A DNA stretch of 64,000 bases from Diadema setosum (taxonomy: Eukaryota; Echinodermata; Echinoidea; Diadematoida; Diadematidae): NCBI GenBank assembly GCA_033980235.1, contig CM067066.1, forward strand, positions 29,811,976 through 29,875,975. The letters run 5' to 3'. Position 1 is the stretch's first letter. Each line of letters opens with the position of its first letter. Under the pieces are notes generated by a model. That model had not been told where the DNA came from. It searched no databases and saw only the letters and a program-made list of their open reading frames with translations. Below, piece by piece: positions 1-13,739 of this stretch. Position numbers and translations under genes: made by a program.

Positions 1-37
1 TTTCGGATTTCGTTGTTCCATCGTAATTGTTGCGTGC

Positions 38-42
<5 letters not shown>

Positions 43-86
<44 letters not shown>
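43..86. repeat. (TA)n
   Basis: Uninterrupted alternating TA, 44 bp. Confidence 0.95.
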
Positions 87-87
<1 letters not shown>

Positions 88-1311
88 GCAGATGTGCGAG
101 TTTTTAGGGCGTGCTATCATGAAAACCAGAAGAAATCTGCTAATACTGATGATCATTCCAGAGAAGGCACGTGATTGTCAAGGGCCGGGAGGCAAACACG
201 ATGTGCTCTCTTGATATATTTTCGGCAGGTTCACCCAAGAACGCGTTGCTGGCTTTCTGAGCTCATAGCAAGACCCGATCAATCTGCGATTTCCCCAGGG
301 GGTTAGAAACCGCGCGGCAAGACGAGTACATCGTCGCGATGGAAATCGTCACCGCCTAAACACTCCTTTTTTCTCCCTACTATACGGAAAAACCAGGTCA
401 GAAATCAGCCCTGGGGAACTATTTGCGAAGGTATATATGTAGAGAGAGAAACGCCGCTTCATGTTAGAGGTGCCTTTATCAAATGGAGCAAAATCGATCA
501 CACAGGATACTAGTAGATTGATTAAAATCGGACACGAACTTAGAGAGTAATTAAATTTATAAGGTCTTCAAATTTTTGCATCTATTTCACATTTTCGCCC
601 AGCAATAATGCAAAATAAATATGAGGGGATGATGTCACCATTTTTATATGAACATTGGTTGGTACCAAAAACATATCAAAGTATATTTGTTTGTTCTTTT
701 TATAGATAATCTAGCAACCGTTCCCCTTTTTCCAGGAAATATGGCATTGATTTTCGTTTTTCTCTTGTTTGCTTGTTTTTTTTTAAGAAAAAAAAAAAGA
801 AAAGGAACTAATATTCTCTTTGGTATTCCCATGCTCTGATCTTTCACCTTCTTTTGTAATTACGTAGAAAATATAACCATCTACACCTGATCCATTTATT
901 TTGTAACCCTTTCAAGAACGATTTCGAGATATACGCTCTTGATATTATAGTGACAGAGCTAATGCTAATATTGACCGGAAACAACGTGTTTAGTTGTTTA
1001 ATCACTTCTTGAACCTATTCTCCATCTGTACAGTCTACAAGGAGGTGCATTAACACACTGTTTTGGTCGAATCGCTTGTTTAATGGTAATGGTGACACTT
1101 TTGACACACAATAATACGAGACAAGGAAATAAGTAAAGAATTTTGGCATTTCCTGTTGTTTTTATAAGGAATTGCTGCTACAGCAATGACCTTCAAAATT
1201 ATGAGATCAGAATACAATATCGAACTCAAACGAAGATTCTCTGAACAGAACAGAACAGTACTACTGACAAATTTTAAAGTCAACATTAAATTTAGGATTT
1301 GGTTAACTTGT
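87..1311. other. No supportable gene
   Basis: AT-rich with short open frames only. The two overlapping frames near 644-847 run through a poly-T/poly-A region and look accidental. Confidence 0.6.
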
Positions 1312-1879
1312 TTAAAGGACAAGTTCACCTTCATAAACATAAGGATTGAGAGAATGCACCAATATTAGTAGAACACATCAGTGAAAGTTTGAGGAAAATT
1401 GGACAATCGATGCAAAAGTTATGAATTTTTAAAATTTTTGTGTTGGGACCGCTGGATGAGGAGACTACTAAGGCTCGTGATGTCATATGAGTACAACAGT
1501 ATAAATAAAATATAAAGAAAATTCAACATATTTTCACTTTTTTTGCATAATAAAAGAGCACTTGACTTGCCTCTTTCTAAAGGCAATGGGAATAATATTA
1601 CCCATAACATATGTCTGTAACGAGTCGAGGGAATGTGTACTTTTTTCAAAAGATGAAATTTTGTGAAATTCTCTTTATACTCTCCTTATATTGTTGTACG
1701 CATGTGACATCATACACTACAGTAGTCTTCTCATCCAGCGGTGACTGCACAAAAACTTCAAAAATTCATAACTTTTGAACGGATTGTCTGATTTTCCTCA
1801 AACTTTCAATGATGTGTTCTACGGATTATTGCTACATTCTCTCAATCCTTATGTTAATGAAGGTGAACTTGTCCTTTAA
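1312..1879. mobile_element. Palindromic MITE family D, copy 1
   Basis: Begins TTAAAGGACAAGTTCACCTT and ends with its inverse. The two arms of about 260 bp are diverged inverted copies of each other, around a loop holding GCCTCTTTCTAAAGGCA. No coding capacity. TTAA at the ends suggests a TTAA-targeting transposase. Copies occur at 39425, 48699 and 56227. Confidence 0.85.
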
Positions 1880-1975
1880 AGGCGATATAAGGGTGCGCAT
1901 CCCCCCAGTGTGTGCCTGTCTGTAGTGGCATTGTTATCTTTATAACAAATACAAATCAACCTCTGGATAAAGAGT

Positions 1976-2007
<32 letters not shown>

Positions 2008-2010
2008 AAA
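1976..2010. repeat. (GA)n purine tract
   Basis: GAGAGA run continuing into an A-rich stretch. Confidence 0.85.
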
Positions 2011-2725
2011 AAAGAAAGACGGCAGTTGAAAAAGAACCTCATGTACATGGTCACTTATTACAACATACTACACAGATCTTCTCATTCAATAGATCTAAAT
2101 GTAATTAGCCTTTGCTGGCATCTAATACAGATGTGGAGTTTCTGATTCGTTCGATCATCCAAGCCATCTTCTCGCTCGACGTAGGCGAATAATTATGTTC
2201 TCCCTGAATTTTTTCTGCTGTGGGCCTTCATTTCTTGATCAAATGAAGTTCGTATGCCATCTTCTATTCACTTGAGTGATTATACAGCGAAATTTGACCA
2301 GAACGAAAATCATTGTCCACTTTGCATTTACGTCACTATTGACGAGTCTTGGCTCCGATGCTCACGTCTGATCCCTCCTTCTGAGAACTACAACGATTCT
2401 GTGAAGAAGAAAAGGCAACTAGCTTTCAAATGAATGTCCAGCATACAAGGTGAACATGGACCCATAATCTTTTTAATCTTTTAGCATGTCTACTCTACCA
2501 GTCTATGCTTTTGAATATCTTGCCTGTAGGCCGCATGATATGTGACAACAGCGTTAAAATAATCAACATCTAGAATAAGATGATGAAGCAAGACGGTGTT
2601 TCACGAACTCATGTAAATATCGATACAGTACCGAGAAAAGGAGGGCATGCCAATAGACCAGTTCGGAGTTCCACTTTGAGCATGAGCAGAAAAAAGGTCA
2701 TTCGGACCAACAGGCATGTTAGTTT

Positions 2726-3116
2726 TTAAAGGGACTGTACAGTACTGGTTAAGATGGGGATTCATGTTTTGAACATTCCTAAGTGAGATAATGAGAAACC
2801 TCTTATGAAATGTGAAAGAGCATGTAATTTGAAGAAGGATTCAACGTTTATTTGATGAAAATTGGTTTTCAAATGGCTGAGATATCAAAAAAAGTGATGA
2901 TAATAAAAGGCTACAGGCCACGCCTTTTATTAGGATCTCTTTGTTTTACCTTGTTTTGGATATCTCAGCCATTTCAAAACCGATTTTCATCAAATAAACT
3001 TTTGATACCCCCTAGAATTGCATGCTCTTTGACATCTCATAGAGTGATTTCTAGATATCTCACAAAACGTTAAAAGCTAAATCCTCACCTTGACCAGAAC
3101 TGTACACACCCTTTAA
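2726..3116. mobile_element. Palindromic MITE family B, copy 1
   Basis: Ends TTTAAAGGGACTGTACAG and CTGTACACACCCTTTAAA. The inner arms contain GGCTGAGATATC and GATATCTCAGCC around a short loop with a CTTTTATTAGGAT segment. About 390 bp, noncoding. Confidence 0.8.
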
Positions 3117-5778
3117 ATTCACTGGGATAAGCATCTGTGATGTAATGATTATTCATGTAATCCTTATAAATGCTGCTTGTTAGCACATCTACCTGACAGC
3201 AAAAGTGGTATTTGGCAAATCAATAGAAAGAGGTTGTTAATACATTCAGTGCAAGGTAATGAAATTGATGCGGAATTGACGGATCATTCTGGTCATCTGG
3301 TCTATGCAAGTTCATTCTTTGTTTAAGCAGGATATGATGAATACCATAAATCGTTACGTAAAGCTTATGCATTATGTCACTCTGAAAGCAAGTGAAGTGC
3401 CCCTAACCGACTGAGAAAAAAAAAAAGAAAGGTCATTTGGACCAATGTGCCCATGAGCTAATTCCGAACTGGCTTATTTTCATTACATTTTCCATAATTT
3501 CTTGATGGTCAATGAGCTCTGTTATTCCAAGGATCAGACTAGGCTTTACATTATTTTGATCAGAAATATTCCCCACTCCTCACATAAATGTAGTGTAGTA
3601 TGTTCCATGCATAAATGTTCAGAAATGGTTGTTAATTGTCAGTCAATTTAACGGGAAGATTTGCATGGTTACTCATGGTACAATTCATTTGAGCTCATCA
3701 GACTGATCAAGTTTCGGCAAACTTCTTAAGGTCCGTTCTTTAGTGACGAGACCGTAACCTCAGATAACATTTCAGTCTGCTCGCAAAGATTGTTCCTTCT
3801 GATAAGAGTTTATTACATGACTCTATAATGGTCAGTGGATATTGCCGAGACATAAAAGGAGATTTTCTCATCATGAAGCATGTTCCCGAAGGAGCGGCTA
3901 AATTTGTCTTGAGCGTATTACCTATACGTCACTTTCACATTATTGTCCTTGTCCCATAAGGATTTTCCAACCGGCAGATTTATAATGGTTCCAGGAAAGT
4001 CCTCTCTGCCGCGCAAAACTCGCCTGGCTGTGTGCACGTTTTCATCAGCGTTAGATCAATCCCATGGGGCACTGCACGCTAGGTAGGTCTTCACTTCTTA
4101 TAAACTGCATGTGCTTGTTATAGGGGCTGTCGCTCTCTCAGCTTATTTTGTGACTGAGTATGTTTATGCGTTCGTAGAGGTGCCTACCTTTGCGACAGAG
4201 CAAATTTGACCGCTCACCTTGTCGGTAAACAGGAACGTCACCGCGTCATTCATTAAATTGGATCACAGATTCCGAGAGGCGATGATTTTTGGGCCGGTAA
4301 GACGGGGGGCCGAGTGGGAGTAAGAAGGCAGCGTGTCAGCATCGTTCTGTCGTACGTTGGACTATAGGTTACGTGACCACCGTTGATTGCCTATGGTAGT
4401 AGCAGTGTGGATGAGTGATGAGATGGAACCATGTTAAAGTGCAATTCACACAGTTTTCCAAACTGCTGCAAAGAATACATAGTCAAATCAGACTAAGAGA
4501 ATGATAGATGCTTCATAGCAACTGGACACAAGATAAGAGAGTTAGGTGTATATGAAAGTATACTTATAATTAATGCTCATGGTAAAAGTTCTGTAATGTC
4601 TTACAGCATGCTACAAATAGTTTGAGAATCGATGTTCATAAAGATGGTGATACATGGTACCAGTCGAGTAAGTGCACGTATGTACGACAGCATTCCACGC
4701 AGGAAGTTCCTTAGCTATGTACACAATCTTGCATCTTGCATCACGCTAGTAGAGCAATAACAACGCTGGAGACACTGCTCGAGATAACTGAGATCCTGGC
4801 TGAGACCACTTTATCAATGTAGAACATATTTCATTGTTTAATAATTGGAAAGAGATCACTTCATTACCCGATATGATATTTCCATAAAATCACTTTCATT
4901 TCACTGTCCCTTTTAGTATTTTCTATTTACATTACTACATGTACCATCATCTTGGTGTTGCCATCGTTATTTCTTTTGGTTTCGCTATCTCATTTATCCG
5001 AACTGTCATGAAAGAAAGCAGATCATACAATGACTATCTTTTGTGATGAAGGATATGAACGAGTCAAACAAAATTATACGAAAGGTAATAGTGTGGGAGA
5101 AAGAGGGAATCACAGACAGAAACCAGTATAAAAAAAGAAAAGAAATAGAACCTGAACAAAAACTGCATATATTTATGATCGAATCCATCCATTTCACTGT
5201 CCCACTGTATCCTTTACTAATTCATAATCCATTGCATTTTATCTGCCAGACATCCATCAATGCTATTGGAAACGTATCCCATTAGCAAAATGATAAACCC
5301 GCTGACATTTTCCATGAGGAATTATGCTCCGAGGAGTCAATTAATCTTACTGCGGCATACAGAAAGTGGCATTTATGTGCGTTTTTCTCTGAAAAAAGTG
5401 CACATTGGTCGATATCAGGGACCATTAAATTCAGCTTATAGAGTATTACTTCATACATGTTTGTGCAATTTCCATACTTACCGCAGACATTGTGCAATCA
5501 ATATTCTGTTTTCCACGAAATTCAAAAAAAAAATGAAGATGATGCGATGAAAATTTGTAAACACAGGACTTAAGGTCATTGTTCTTGAAAACGCTAAACC
5601 GATACAGTGGACTGATAGTGGAATAATCCATTAATGATAGGGCGGCGTTCAAGACGTGATGATACTGAGAAACAAAGCTTAATATCGTCTTTAATTACAA
5701 TCTCTATTTATACAGCAGTCTGTTAATTCCCCTCCTTCTCTTGACAAAGGGCAGCGCGCCTGAAAATTTGTGTGTTCT
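3117..5778. other. No supportable gene
   Basis: Mixed sequence. 3,980-4,350 is a little GC-richer, but its frames are short and stop often. Nothing recognised. Confidence 0.55.
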
Positions 5779-6189
5779 TTAAAGGTATCGTTTATCATTC
5801 GGAGAAGTGATTAATAAACCGTCTACAGTTATGGTTTATTGAGAAAAATAGTGATATCTCCTCTTTTTTTTTCTTTTTTCTTTTTGCTTTTTATGCACAT
5901 TTTCTAAACCATCCTACCATATAAGAAAATGTGCATAAAAAGCAAAAAGGAAAAAAAGAGGAGATATCAATATTTTTCTCAATAAACCATAACTGTAGAC
6001 GGTTTATTCTAAAACAGTTTTATTATAACCATTGTTCACATTTTTCATATTCAACAATACATTACAGTGATTTTATTGAATAACCTTTTACATTGGTTGT
6101 TTCTATATCCTAACTCACATTTTAGAACTACTTTTAAGCACTTAAGCTGGGTTTTTGTTTCATCTGTAAATGTTAAACAATGCCTATAA
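5779..6189. mobile_element. MITE family A, copy 1, with internal long hairpin
   Basis: Left end TTTAAAGGTATCG; right end matches the inverse of the left end of the copy at 21254. Inside, 5813-5908 and 5918-6008 form an almost perfect inverted repeat of about 90 bp, beginning AATAAACCGTCTACAG. Confidence 0.8.
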
Positions 6190-6284
6190 ATAAATTGTTG
6201 GTATTGACAGCATTATACAATTTCTGGAGTTCTGCTCTTTTGCTGATAATATATTTCACCAACACGTGGACTACGAATCATTTG

Positions 6285-6804
<520 letters not shown>

Positions 6805-6878
6805 AGAGACAGAGGTAGATAGATAGAGATAAATAGATATAGAAAGATAGAGATAGAAACAGATAGAAAGATCGATAA

Positions 6879-6935
<57 letters not shown>

Positions 6936-6983
6936 GAGATACAGATGGAGGTAGATATATATAATTATATAGATAGACAGATG

Positions 6984-7041
<58 letters not shown>

Positions 7042-7075
7042 CAGATAGAGATAGATAGATATATAGATAGATAGA
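6805..7075. repeat. (GATA)n
   Basis: Two long GATA blocks (about 6888-6932 and 6986-7039) in a wider GATA-like region. Confidence 0.95.
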
Positions 7076-7172
7076 GATGGGGAAAGGGAGAGAAGATGAC
7101 GAAGTTGTAATCAGCCGAGATTGCTGAGATTCATCGAATTTCCGCGACGAGATGCGAACACATCGACAAGAT

Positions 7173-7554
7173 TTTAAGGGGTGATATAGTTTTGTGTGAG
7201 ATGGGGGATTCAGATTTCAACTGTTTAGAAGGCACTTATAAAATTTTCAAGAGCATACAATTCTAATAGGTATATGCATTCACAGTTTATTGAAAATCGG
7301 TTGTGTAATGGCTGAGATATTAAAAAACAAAATAAAACAAAGTGATCCTAATAAAATGTCGGTTCCACCTTTTATGAAGTTATCGTTGTTTTTGGATATC
7401 TCAGCCATTTCAAAACCAATTTTCATGAAATAAACTTTGACTGCCTCTAGAATATAGTATGATCTTTTAATATTTTTGAGAGGTTTCTCATTTTCTCACG
7501 AAAGTGTTGGAAACCTGAAGCCCCATCTGAACCACAACTATACCATTCCTTTAG
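7173..7554. mobile_element. Palindromic MITE family B, copy 2
   Basis: Same order of blocks as copy 1 (GGCTGAGATAT ... GGATATCTCAGCCATTTC ... TATACCATTCCTTTA), more diverged. Its right end abuts family C. Confidence 0.75.
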
Positions 7555-7969
7555 ATGGGAAATCCAGTCCAAACATAAGTTAGTCTGATAAAAACGGTTC
7601 AACGGTAAAAAAAAAAAAAAAAATGACTGAAATCGGATTGAAAATAAGGAAGTTATGACATTTTGAAGTTTTGCCAATTTCCGCAAAATAGTTCTTGTAC
7701 AGTAGATATGAATGTGCAAATGAGTGAGCTAATCATGTCATAACCTCACAATTTTCCATTTGATCATAACTAACTTATATTTGATCATGTAAAAAAATGA
7801 CGAGAATTCACTGTTTCTGTCGTTGAGGTCTAAAACATGATGAAAAGTACAAAATGTAATAACTTCCTTATTTTTCACCCAATGTCAATCAAAATTTTAC
7901 GGTTGAACTCGTAATATTTTACTCTTTTTATCAGACTAGCTTATATTTGGACTAGATTTCCCCTTTAAG
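7549..7969. mobile_element. MITE family C
   Basis: Inverted ends: GGGAAATCCAGTCCAAAC then AAGTTAGTCTGATAAAAA on the left, and TTTTTATCAGACTAGCTTAT ... GATTTCCCCTTTAAG on the right. Interior AT-rich and noncoding. Adjoins family B copy 2 head to tail. Confidence 0.75.
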
Positions 7970-8308
7970 AGGTCGTCACAGCCGTGTTCCTTCTCATTAT
8001 GGAAACGCTGTGGTGTGTATACGTTAGAGAAGATGCTGATTTTGTAAACATGAGAGCCTGGGGTCGAACCCTTTTAGTAGGGTGCTGTCCATGCACTCTT
8101 TGAATAAAATGTTTTTAACCGCATTTTCACTGTTAATCCGGTGGCTGAAAGCAGTGGTTGTTGAGCCTTCTGTGTTGACAGCGCTGAAACTGATCGTTTA
8201 AACTTGTTTATTGGGAATTGACAGTAATATTGACATCCTTATTAACATCGTAATCATTACAGAGACTAAGCATTGCACGTTATACCTCTGCTATTATGCA
8301 TTAGTTGA

Positions 8309-8341
8309 ACGGGCTATTCATGTCACGACGTAATAGCCCGT
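8309..8341. repeat. Short perfect hairpin
   Basis: ACGGGCTATT and AATAGCCCGT stems enclose 13 bp. There is no poly-T or coding context, so a terminator is not suggested. Confidence 0.5.
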
Positions 8342-8959
8342 ATTTCCGCTTTGAGCATGTTGAGTAAATTTTGTAAAAACAAACTATCATCTACGAAATG
8401 TATTGTCGACATGCACTTCGCTCCATAATGAGTTAGTCAAAAACATTTTTATTCACTCTACAACACTCTGCTCTTCCCTATAACCCCAACACTTCGTAGA
8501 TCAGAAGGCGCGTTTCTACGAAAGTACTCAAAACGTGCTAACGTGAGTTAACATTACAAGCCAATTGAATAGATCCTGCGGTGACGTAACTTACCCTTTC
8601 ATGACGAAATGCCTTGGAGATCTATGGTCGATATGATTAGTTCCGTGAACATCAGTGACAAACATGCGAATAATCAAAAGATTCATTACGTAGTAACAAA
8701 AATAAAAATAAGAATGTGATGAAAATCTCTAACTGCCTAAAACAACACTGCTACTAAGCGCCTTGGAGAGTTTCGACAAGATCGTTTACTTTCCATCTGG
8801 TGTTAAGCCATTACAGTTTCTCATGCCGAAAATGAAAAGAAGGCGTGTACTAAAGAGCTATCGGAATTAAAAAGAGAAGAAGAAAAAATAAAACCCTTCA
8901 AAATAACGTCACAAAAAAAAATAAGATCAACGAACCCCTTTTAATCTTTCCAAACATCA

Positions 8960-9050
8960 ACGTACACAGAATTTCGGTGTTTCGGAATAACAAACCTTCT
9001 TTTAATTTTCGTATTAACGTACCTTTGGAATATCGAACGTTACCCGTTAA
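8960..9050. repeat. Fragment of the AACGAACCTT repeat family
   Basis: GGAATAACAAACCTTC and GTATTAACGTACCTTTGGAA match the tandem repeat at 17555-17725. Confidence 0.45.
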
Positions 9051-9633
9051 AGAAGTCGTCTCTACGTTTTCTCGATCTCAGACAGGTGTCAGGGACACGT
9101 GAAGGAGAGTTTTAACATGCTGCATTCTCTCCCTTTTGTCTGGAACATGGCGCCTAAGTATATCAGTTTAAAGAAGTTGTTTTCTTGCCTTTTTCGTCCT
9201 AAACAGGGCGGCTATAGGCGAATTTTAACAAGTCGCTTTCTCCCCGAGCGTAATTAAGCTCTCGTATCACACATCCAGCCGCTCCGGTGCTAATGGAGGC
9301 GTAAAAGATGTCGCGGACAGGAGCACATTATAACCACCTCCCTCCGGATAACAACGGTTGAATTGACATCGTGTAGGGAGTGATAATGGACACAGACAAT
9401 CATAATATTGTTCTTTCATTTCTGTCCTTTTTTTATCATTTGTGTCCATCCACTTTTCTGACAACCAAATCGACTGGGTGGCATGCAGACGAGCGAGAGA
9501 TGGAAATGAACTGGCGCGGTGAAATCGACCAATTCCCATCGGTAGTATAACATCATGCCCTTTTTTACGCGGAGGCGCTCTTTCCACAACATTAGTTTTC
9601 CCAGTGACGCATTTACGCACAGACAAACACTAG

Positions 9634-9962
9634 GGCCCGAATTCGCGACGGTGGTACAAATGAAACCATGGTTTAAACCATGGTCAAAAACCATGGAGTG
9701 CCAAGTGTCGCGTGACATATTTCGTGACGAAATCAGTCATTTCGTCGATGAAATTATTGTTTTGTAACGAAATGACATTTTGTAACTATTATAAATGAAC
9801 ATTTCGTCCACGAATTGATAATTTCGTTAACGAAACGGTCATTTTGTTGACGAAATTACCAATTTCCAAACAAAATATTCCGTGCGACACTTGGCGCTCC
9901 ATGGTTTTTGTCCATCGTTTAAACCATGGTTTCATTTGTACCACCTGTGTGAATTCGGGCCA
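9634..9962. mobile_element. Palindromic element with CCATGG and TTTCGT/ACGAAA repeats
   Basis: Inverted arms of about 75 bp starting GGCCCGAATTC carry TGGTACAAATGAAACCATGG and further CCATGG sites. The centre holds a series of TTTCGTnnACGAAA-like palindromes. Both open frames across it are products of the palindrome. No target duplication is clear. Confidence 0.8.
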
Positions 9963-10182
9963 AAAGGTCTCTACTCCGTGGAAGCGCGACATTTCACGCA
10001 ATATAGTCATTGTGCTATTTGTAAGCAATTTTTACTCTTTGTTCCGGGATTATTTTCCGTCTGATATCATGCTCCCTTTCGTCTTTAACCCGCTGCGCGC
10101 CACATCGTCACCTTCCATGGGTTTGTGTGTGAAATTGTGCGCATTGTTTGACTCCTTGGCATAGGAAGGGTTAATAGAAGGG

Positions 10183-10245
10183 TTTGTTGTTGTTGTTGTT
10201 GTTGTTTCTTCTTCTTCTTCTTCTTCTTCTTTCGGGGGGGGGGGG
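10183..10245. repeat. Compound (TTG)n(TTC)n poly-G tract
   Basis: TTG units pass into TTC units and end in a G12 run. Confidence 0.9.
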
Positions 10246-10440
10246 TCATTTTGCAGAATTAAAGGTCGTTTACTTTCTTGTCCATGTACATCATCCGTGC
10301 TATATAGTTTTGTTTGTTCATTGAAAGACTATATACACTACATGCATGCCTGTCTTTGATATCTATATTCCCTGCACCGTTATGGTTCTTTTTTCGTGTT
10401 GTTCTTCCTCATCGTCTAATCACTCTTCTCTCTCTCCCTC

Positions 10441-10443
<3 letters not shown>

Positions 10444-10499
<56 letters not shown>

Positions 10500-10534
10500 T
10501 ATATATATATAATATAATATAATATAATATAATA
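10444..10534. repeat. Compound (AC)n(TA)n(TAATA)n
   Basis: About 55 bp of AC, a short TA run and then pentanucleotide units. Confidence 0.9.
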
Positions 10535-11555
10535 CACACAACATTTTTCCTATGGTATTTATTAATTTCCATTCAAATAATATAAGGACAATAATCTAGG
10601 CTAGTATTTCTGTATAAAACATAAAATAAAAATATTCGCATAATTTGGACATGACTTTAAAAAAAATCCTTCCTTTGCACTTTTTTTATTTCACACAGGA
10701 GAAGTAGAAATAAAGTGTTGGTAATAGAAGCATCGGGTGTCTAATCATTTATTTGATAATGAATGAAATAAAAATGTAGTTGTACAGCAAAATTGAAACA
10801 AAGGAAACTGAAAACGGAAAGCGCGTAGTAATGACCCCTCACCAGAGATTAGTGAAATTGCCATGAGGCAATTTGTCTGTGAAAATTTGTTTTTGCATGG
10901 CTGTCACTATCAATGCCATCGACGCATTTTATTTTTTTCCATTTATTGCTAAGGAAGAGACGCAGTCCTCTGCCACCTATCTCATTACCCCGTAATAACA
11001 AAAAGATAACAATGTCTCGATAAAAACTGGTGCAGTAGATGAGAAATTCACGTTGCATGTATTCAAGTTATAGTGACAAGAAGAGATAAATACCAACGTG
11101 CAGATCATCAAAACGGAGGAGACATTATCAAGGGGGAGAGGTGAGGTATATAGGAAAAGCAAGGATAAATATAAGTAGATAGATATTGCGTTGAAAACGA
11201 CCGAAGAATAAGACATAATGATATCGCATCTTGTACAATCATTCCAGTGTTATTGTAAAACAGTCATGATTTATCAAGGCTTTCGACTGGTGATATAAAC
11301 TGACGTAGCAGCCCAAATATACTCAAGGTTGGACAAGTTTGAATTCATATACGTATAACATATTGTTATAAACAGACAAACAATTTCGTAAGAAATACTG
11401 TGATTACTTCATTAAAATTATGCAACAGATGAACATGATAATCTTAATAAGATGAGAACCCAGTGAATCATTATTACATAGGGCTACATAATAAACTAGA
11501 TTAACACTGACCCTCGAAGAATTAAGATAGAGAAGAGTACATCATATATAAATAA

Positions 11556-11653
<98 letters not shown>

Positions 11654-13121
11654 TTAAGTCTCCATGTTCATCTTTAATATTATTGATCTTGCTCTCCATA
11701 TCAGAACGCTTCGCTCTCAGCTCGTAGGCATGCCTGCTATCCTCTCGACACGCCCTGCCTTGTTTATTCTCATTTCGAGACCCACATCGTTAGTCCTGCC
11801 CGTATAATTAAACGCTGGGATCTTGTGTCAACATTTTTCCTGTCGTGGAGTCAACTCATCCGGCCAGACTAGGCCCTCGAGCTCGCCGTAGACAGAGGTC
11901 ACGCTATAGCTATAAATAATATATGTATTTTAAAGACGTAGACATTTTTTCCCCCTATATCGTCCTCTGCCATCTCCAAACAGCCAGGACAGACGCCTTA
12001 AGTGAAGGAGATAACAGAATCCTATTATCTTTGACAATCATGTTCTGTGTCACTGACGCACTGGGATATATATTAAAGGACTCGTCGAATTCGATACGAC
12101 TTCAATTTATTGAAAGCCCATTGGCATACCTAGTGATTTGTATCCTAATTTTATTCAACGAGTTTGTTTTATTCAGTCGTATGTGAATGATTAATGTCAA
12201 ATGGCAGATGAACGCTTTCGTCGGTGTTCATTTACTCTGTCGTGTCTGTCACTGTTATAGTTATAACAAAAGGGGGTGTTTGGGGTTTTTCCCTACTGTA
12301 GAACTAAATAGTTGACCCATGAAAGCGCGCCAAATTCAATGCTTTAGTCGATTTTGAATAAAATACTTTGATTCATAGAATGGAGGAGTGCTTGTTTCTT
12401 CAGCCCTGTGAAACGGATCAAGAAAGACAAAGAGAAAACATAGAAGTAGGCAGAGCGCAAATCTTCGCCACGACCACAGTCTTACAAATGCCACTGTGTA
12501 TCATTCTTTTTTTTTTTTAATTAACATCCTGGATTTGGATTGTAATCCGGATCATCTCATTAAGAAAAAAAAATCATCTCTTGCTTTATTATCACGATGG
12601 ACAAATACTGAAATATTCGTCAATATCCGTTCTTAACGTCTTGAGTAATATTACTTTAATGAACAAACAGACAAAACAATCAAAATAAACGATGGCAGGA
12701 CAAAGCCCCCTTGGATGAAAAAAAAAGTAAACAATCGGAGTATAGCCAACAATGTTTACGATTTAAAAGTGATATTCAAAATGAAATCATCTTAGGCCGG
12801 GGGAGAGTGGGAAAGATCATCCCTTTCTTCAAGTTTTTTTTGCACGATACATTGTTCCAAACCCGTTCCATACTGAATTCTGAAATCCCCATAGATTTAA
12901 TACAGAGGCCACCAGGTTCCTGTACGGAATGGGTTAATAGACACTTCCTTTTCCAAACACACTGAACATAGACCAAACACATTAAGTTTTTCCCAGTTAT
13001 TAAATTTTGTTCAAGCTGCTCACACCGCTTGTCGGAACGATTTCTTCACTTCGTTTCCATTTTTCAGTAGGATAAACTTGAACTTTTAAAGGTCACAATG
13101 TATGAATTATCATATTGATGT
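10535..13121. other. No supportable gene
   Basis: Except for the TA/TG tract, the sequence is plain AT-rich with scattered short frames. Confidence 0.55.
11561..11651. repeat. Compound (TA)n(TG)n
   Basis: TA to 11615, then TG to 11651. Confidence 0.95.
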
Positions 13122-13124
13122 TGC

Positions 13125-13154
<30 letters not shown>
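13122..13154. repeat. (TGC)n(TGA)n
   Basis: Nine TGC-type units then GAT units; not in a gene frame that I can support. Confidence 0.85.
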
Positions 13155-13155
<1 letters not shown>

Positions 13156-13472
13156 ATTGATAAGGACAAAATGATGACGATAGTACTATTGCAGTATAAT
13201 GCTCTTCATATGAATTCAGATTGCCCTTTGACAACTGCTACATACTGAAGAAATACATAATGAATGTATATTACGTTCAGGATGTGTGTGTGTATTATAT
13301 ATATAGGGCCTATACTTGTAACATGATAAGTGTACAATTCAAATCTAAATCAATATTATCTTATTTTATTGAATTTCTATTTGCTTTAATTGTGGACTTT
13401 CAAAGAAATAGAGAGTGGTAACGTTGTCAGCTTCTGTTGAAATGTTCCTGCATGACCGAACTGTACTGTGGC

Positions 13473-13739
13473 TTTAAAGAGATTGTATAGTTTTGGTTGA
13501 GACCTAACCTCAGGTTTCTAACATTTTTGGTGAGATAATGAGAAACCGCTTATGAAATGTGAAAGAGCATGTAATTCCACGAAGAATTCAATGTTTTGAT
13601 GAAAAATTTTGATCAAATAAACTTTGAATTCCTCTTAAAACGGCATTCTCTGTACTATTTCATGGGTAGTTTCTTGGTATGTCGCAAAAAGTTAAAAGCC
13701 CAATCCTCACCTCCACCAATACTATACCATCCCTTTAAA
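13473..13739. mobile_element. Palindromic MITE family B, copy 3 (loop deleted)
   Basis: Shares the terminal 120 bp on each side with copy 1 (GAGATAATGAGAAACC, GTGAAAGAGCATGTAATT), but the central hairpin with GATATCTCAGCC is missing, leaving 267 bp. Confidence 0.75.

Larger units (their letters stand above)
7970..9633. other. No supportable gene
   Basis: Apart from the short hairpin at 8309 and the repeat fragment at 8960, nothing is recognised. Open frames at 9267-9718 extend into the palindromic element and look accidental. Confidence 0.5.

Noticed and set aside
6805..7075. CRISPR-like direct repeats
   Set aside because: Simple GATA microsatellite without spacers, in a eukaryotic genome.
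9267..9767. Overlapping 70-119-codon frames
   Set aside because: No family resemblance; part of them lies in a palindromic element, which opens both strands by symmetry.
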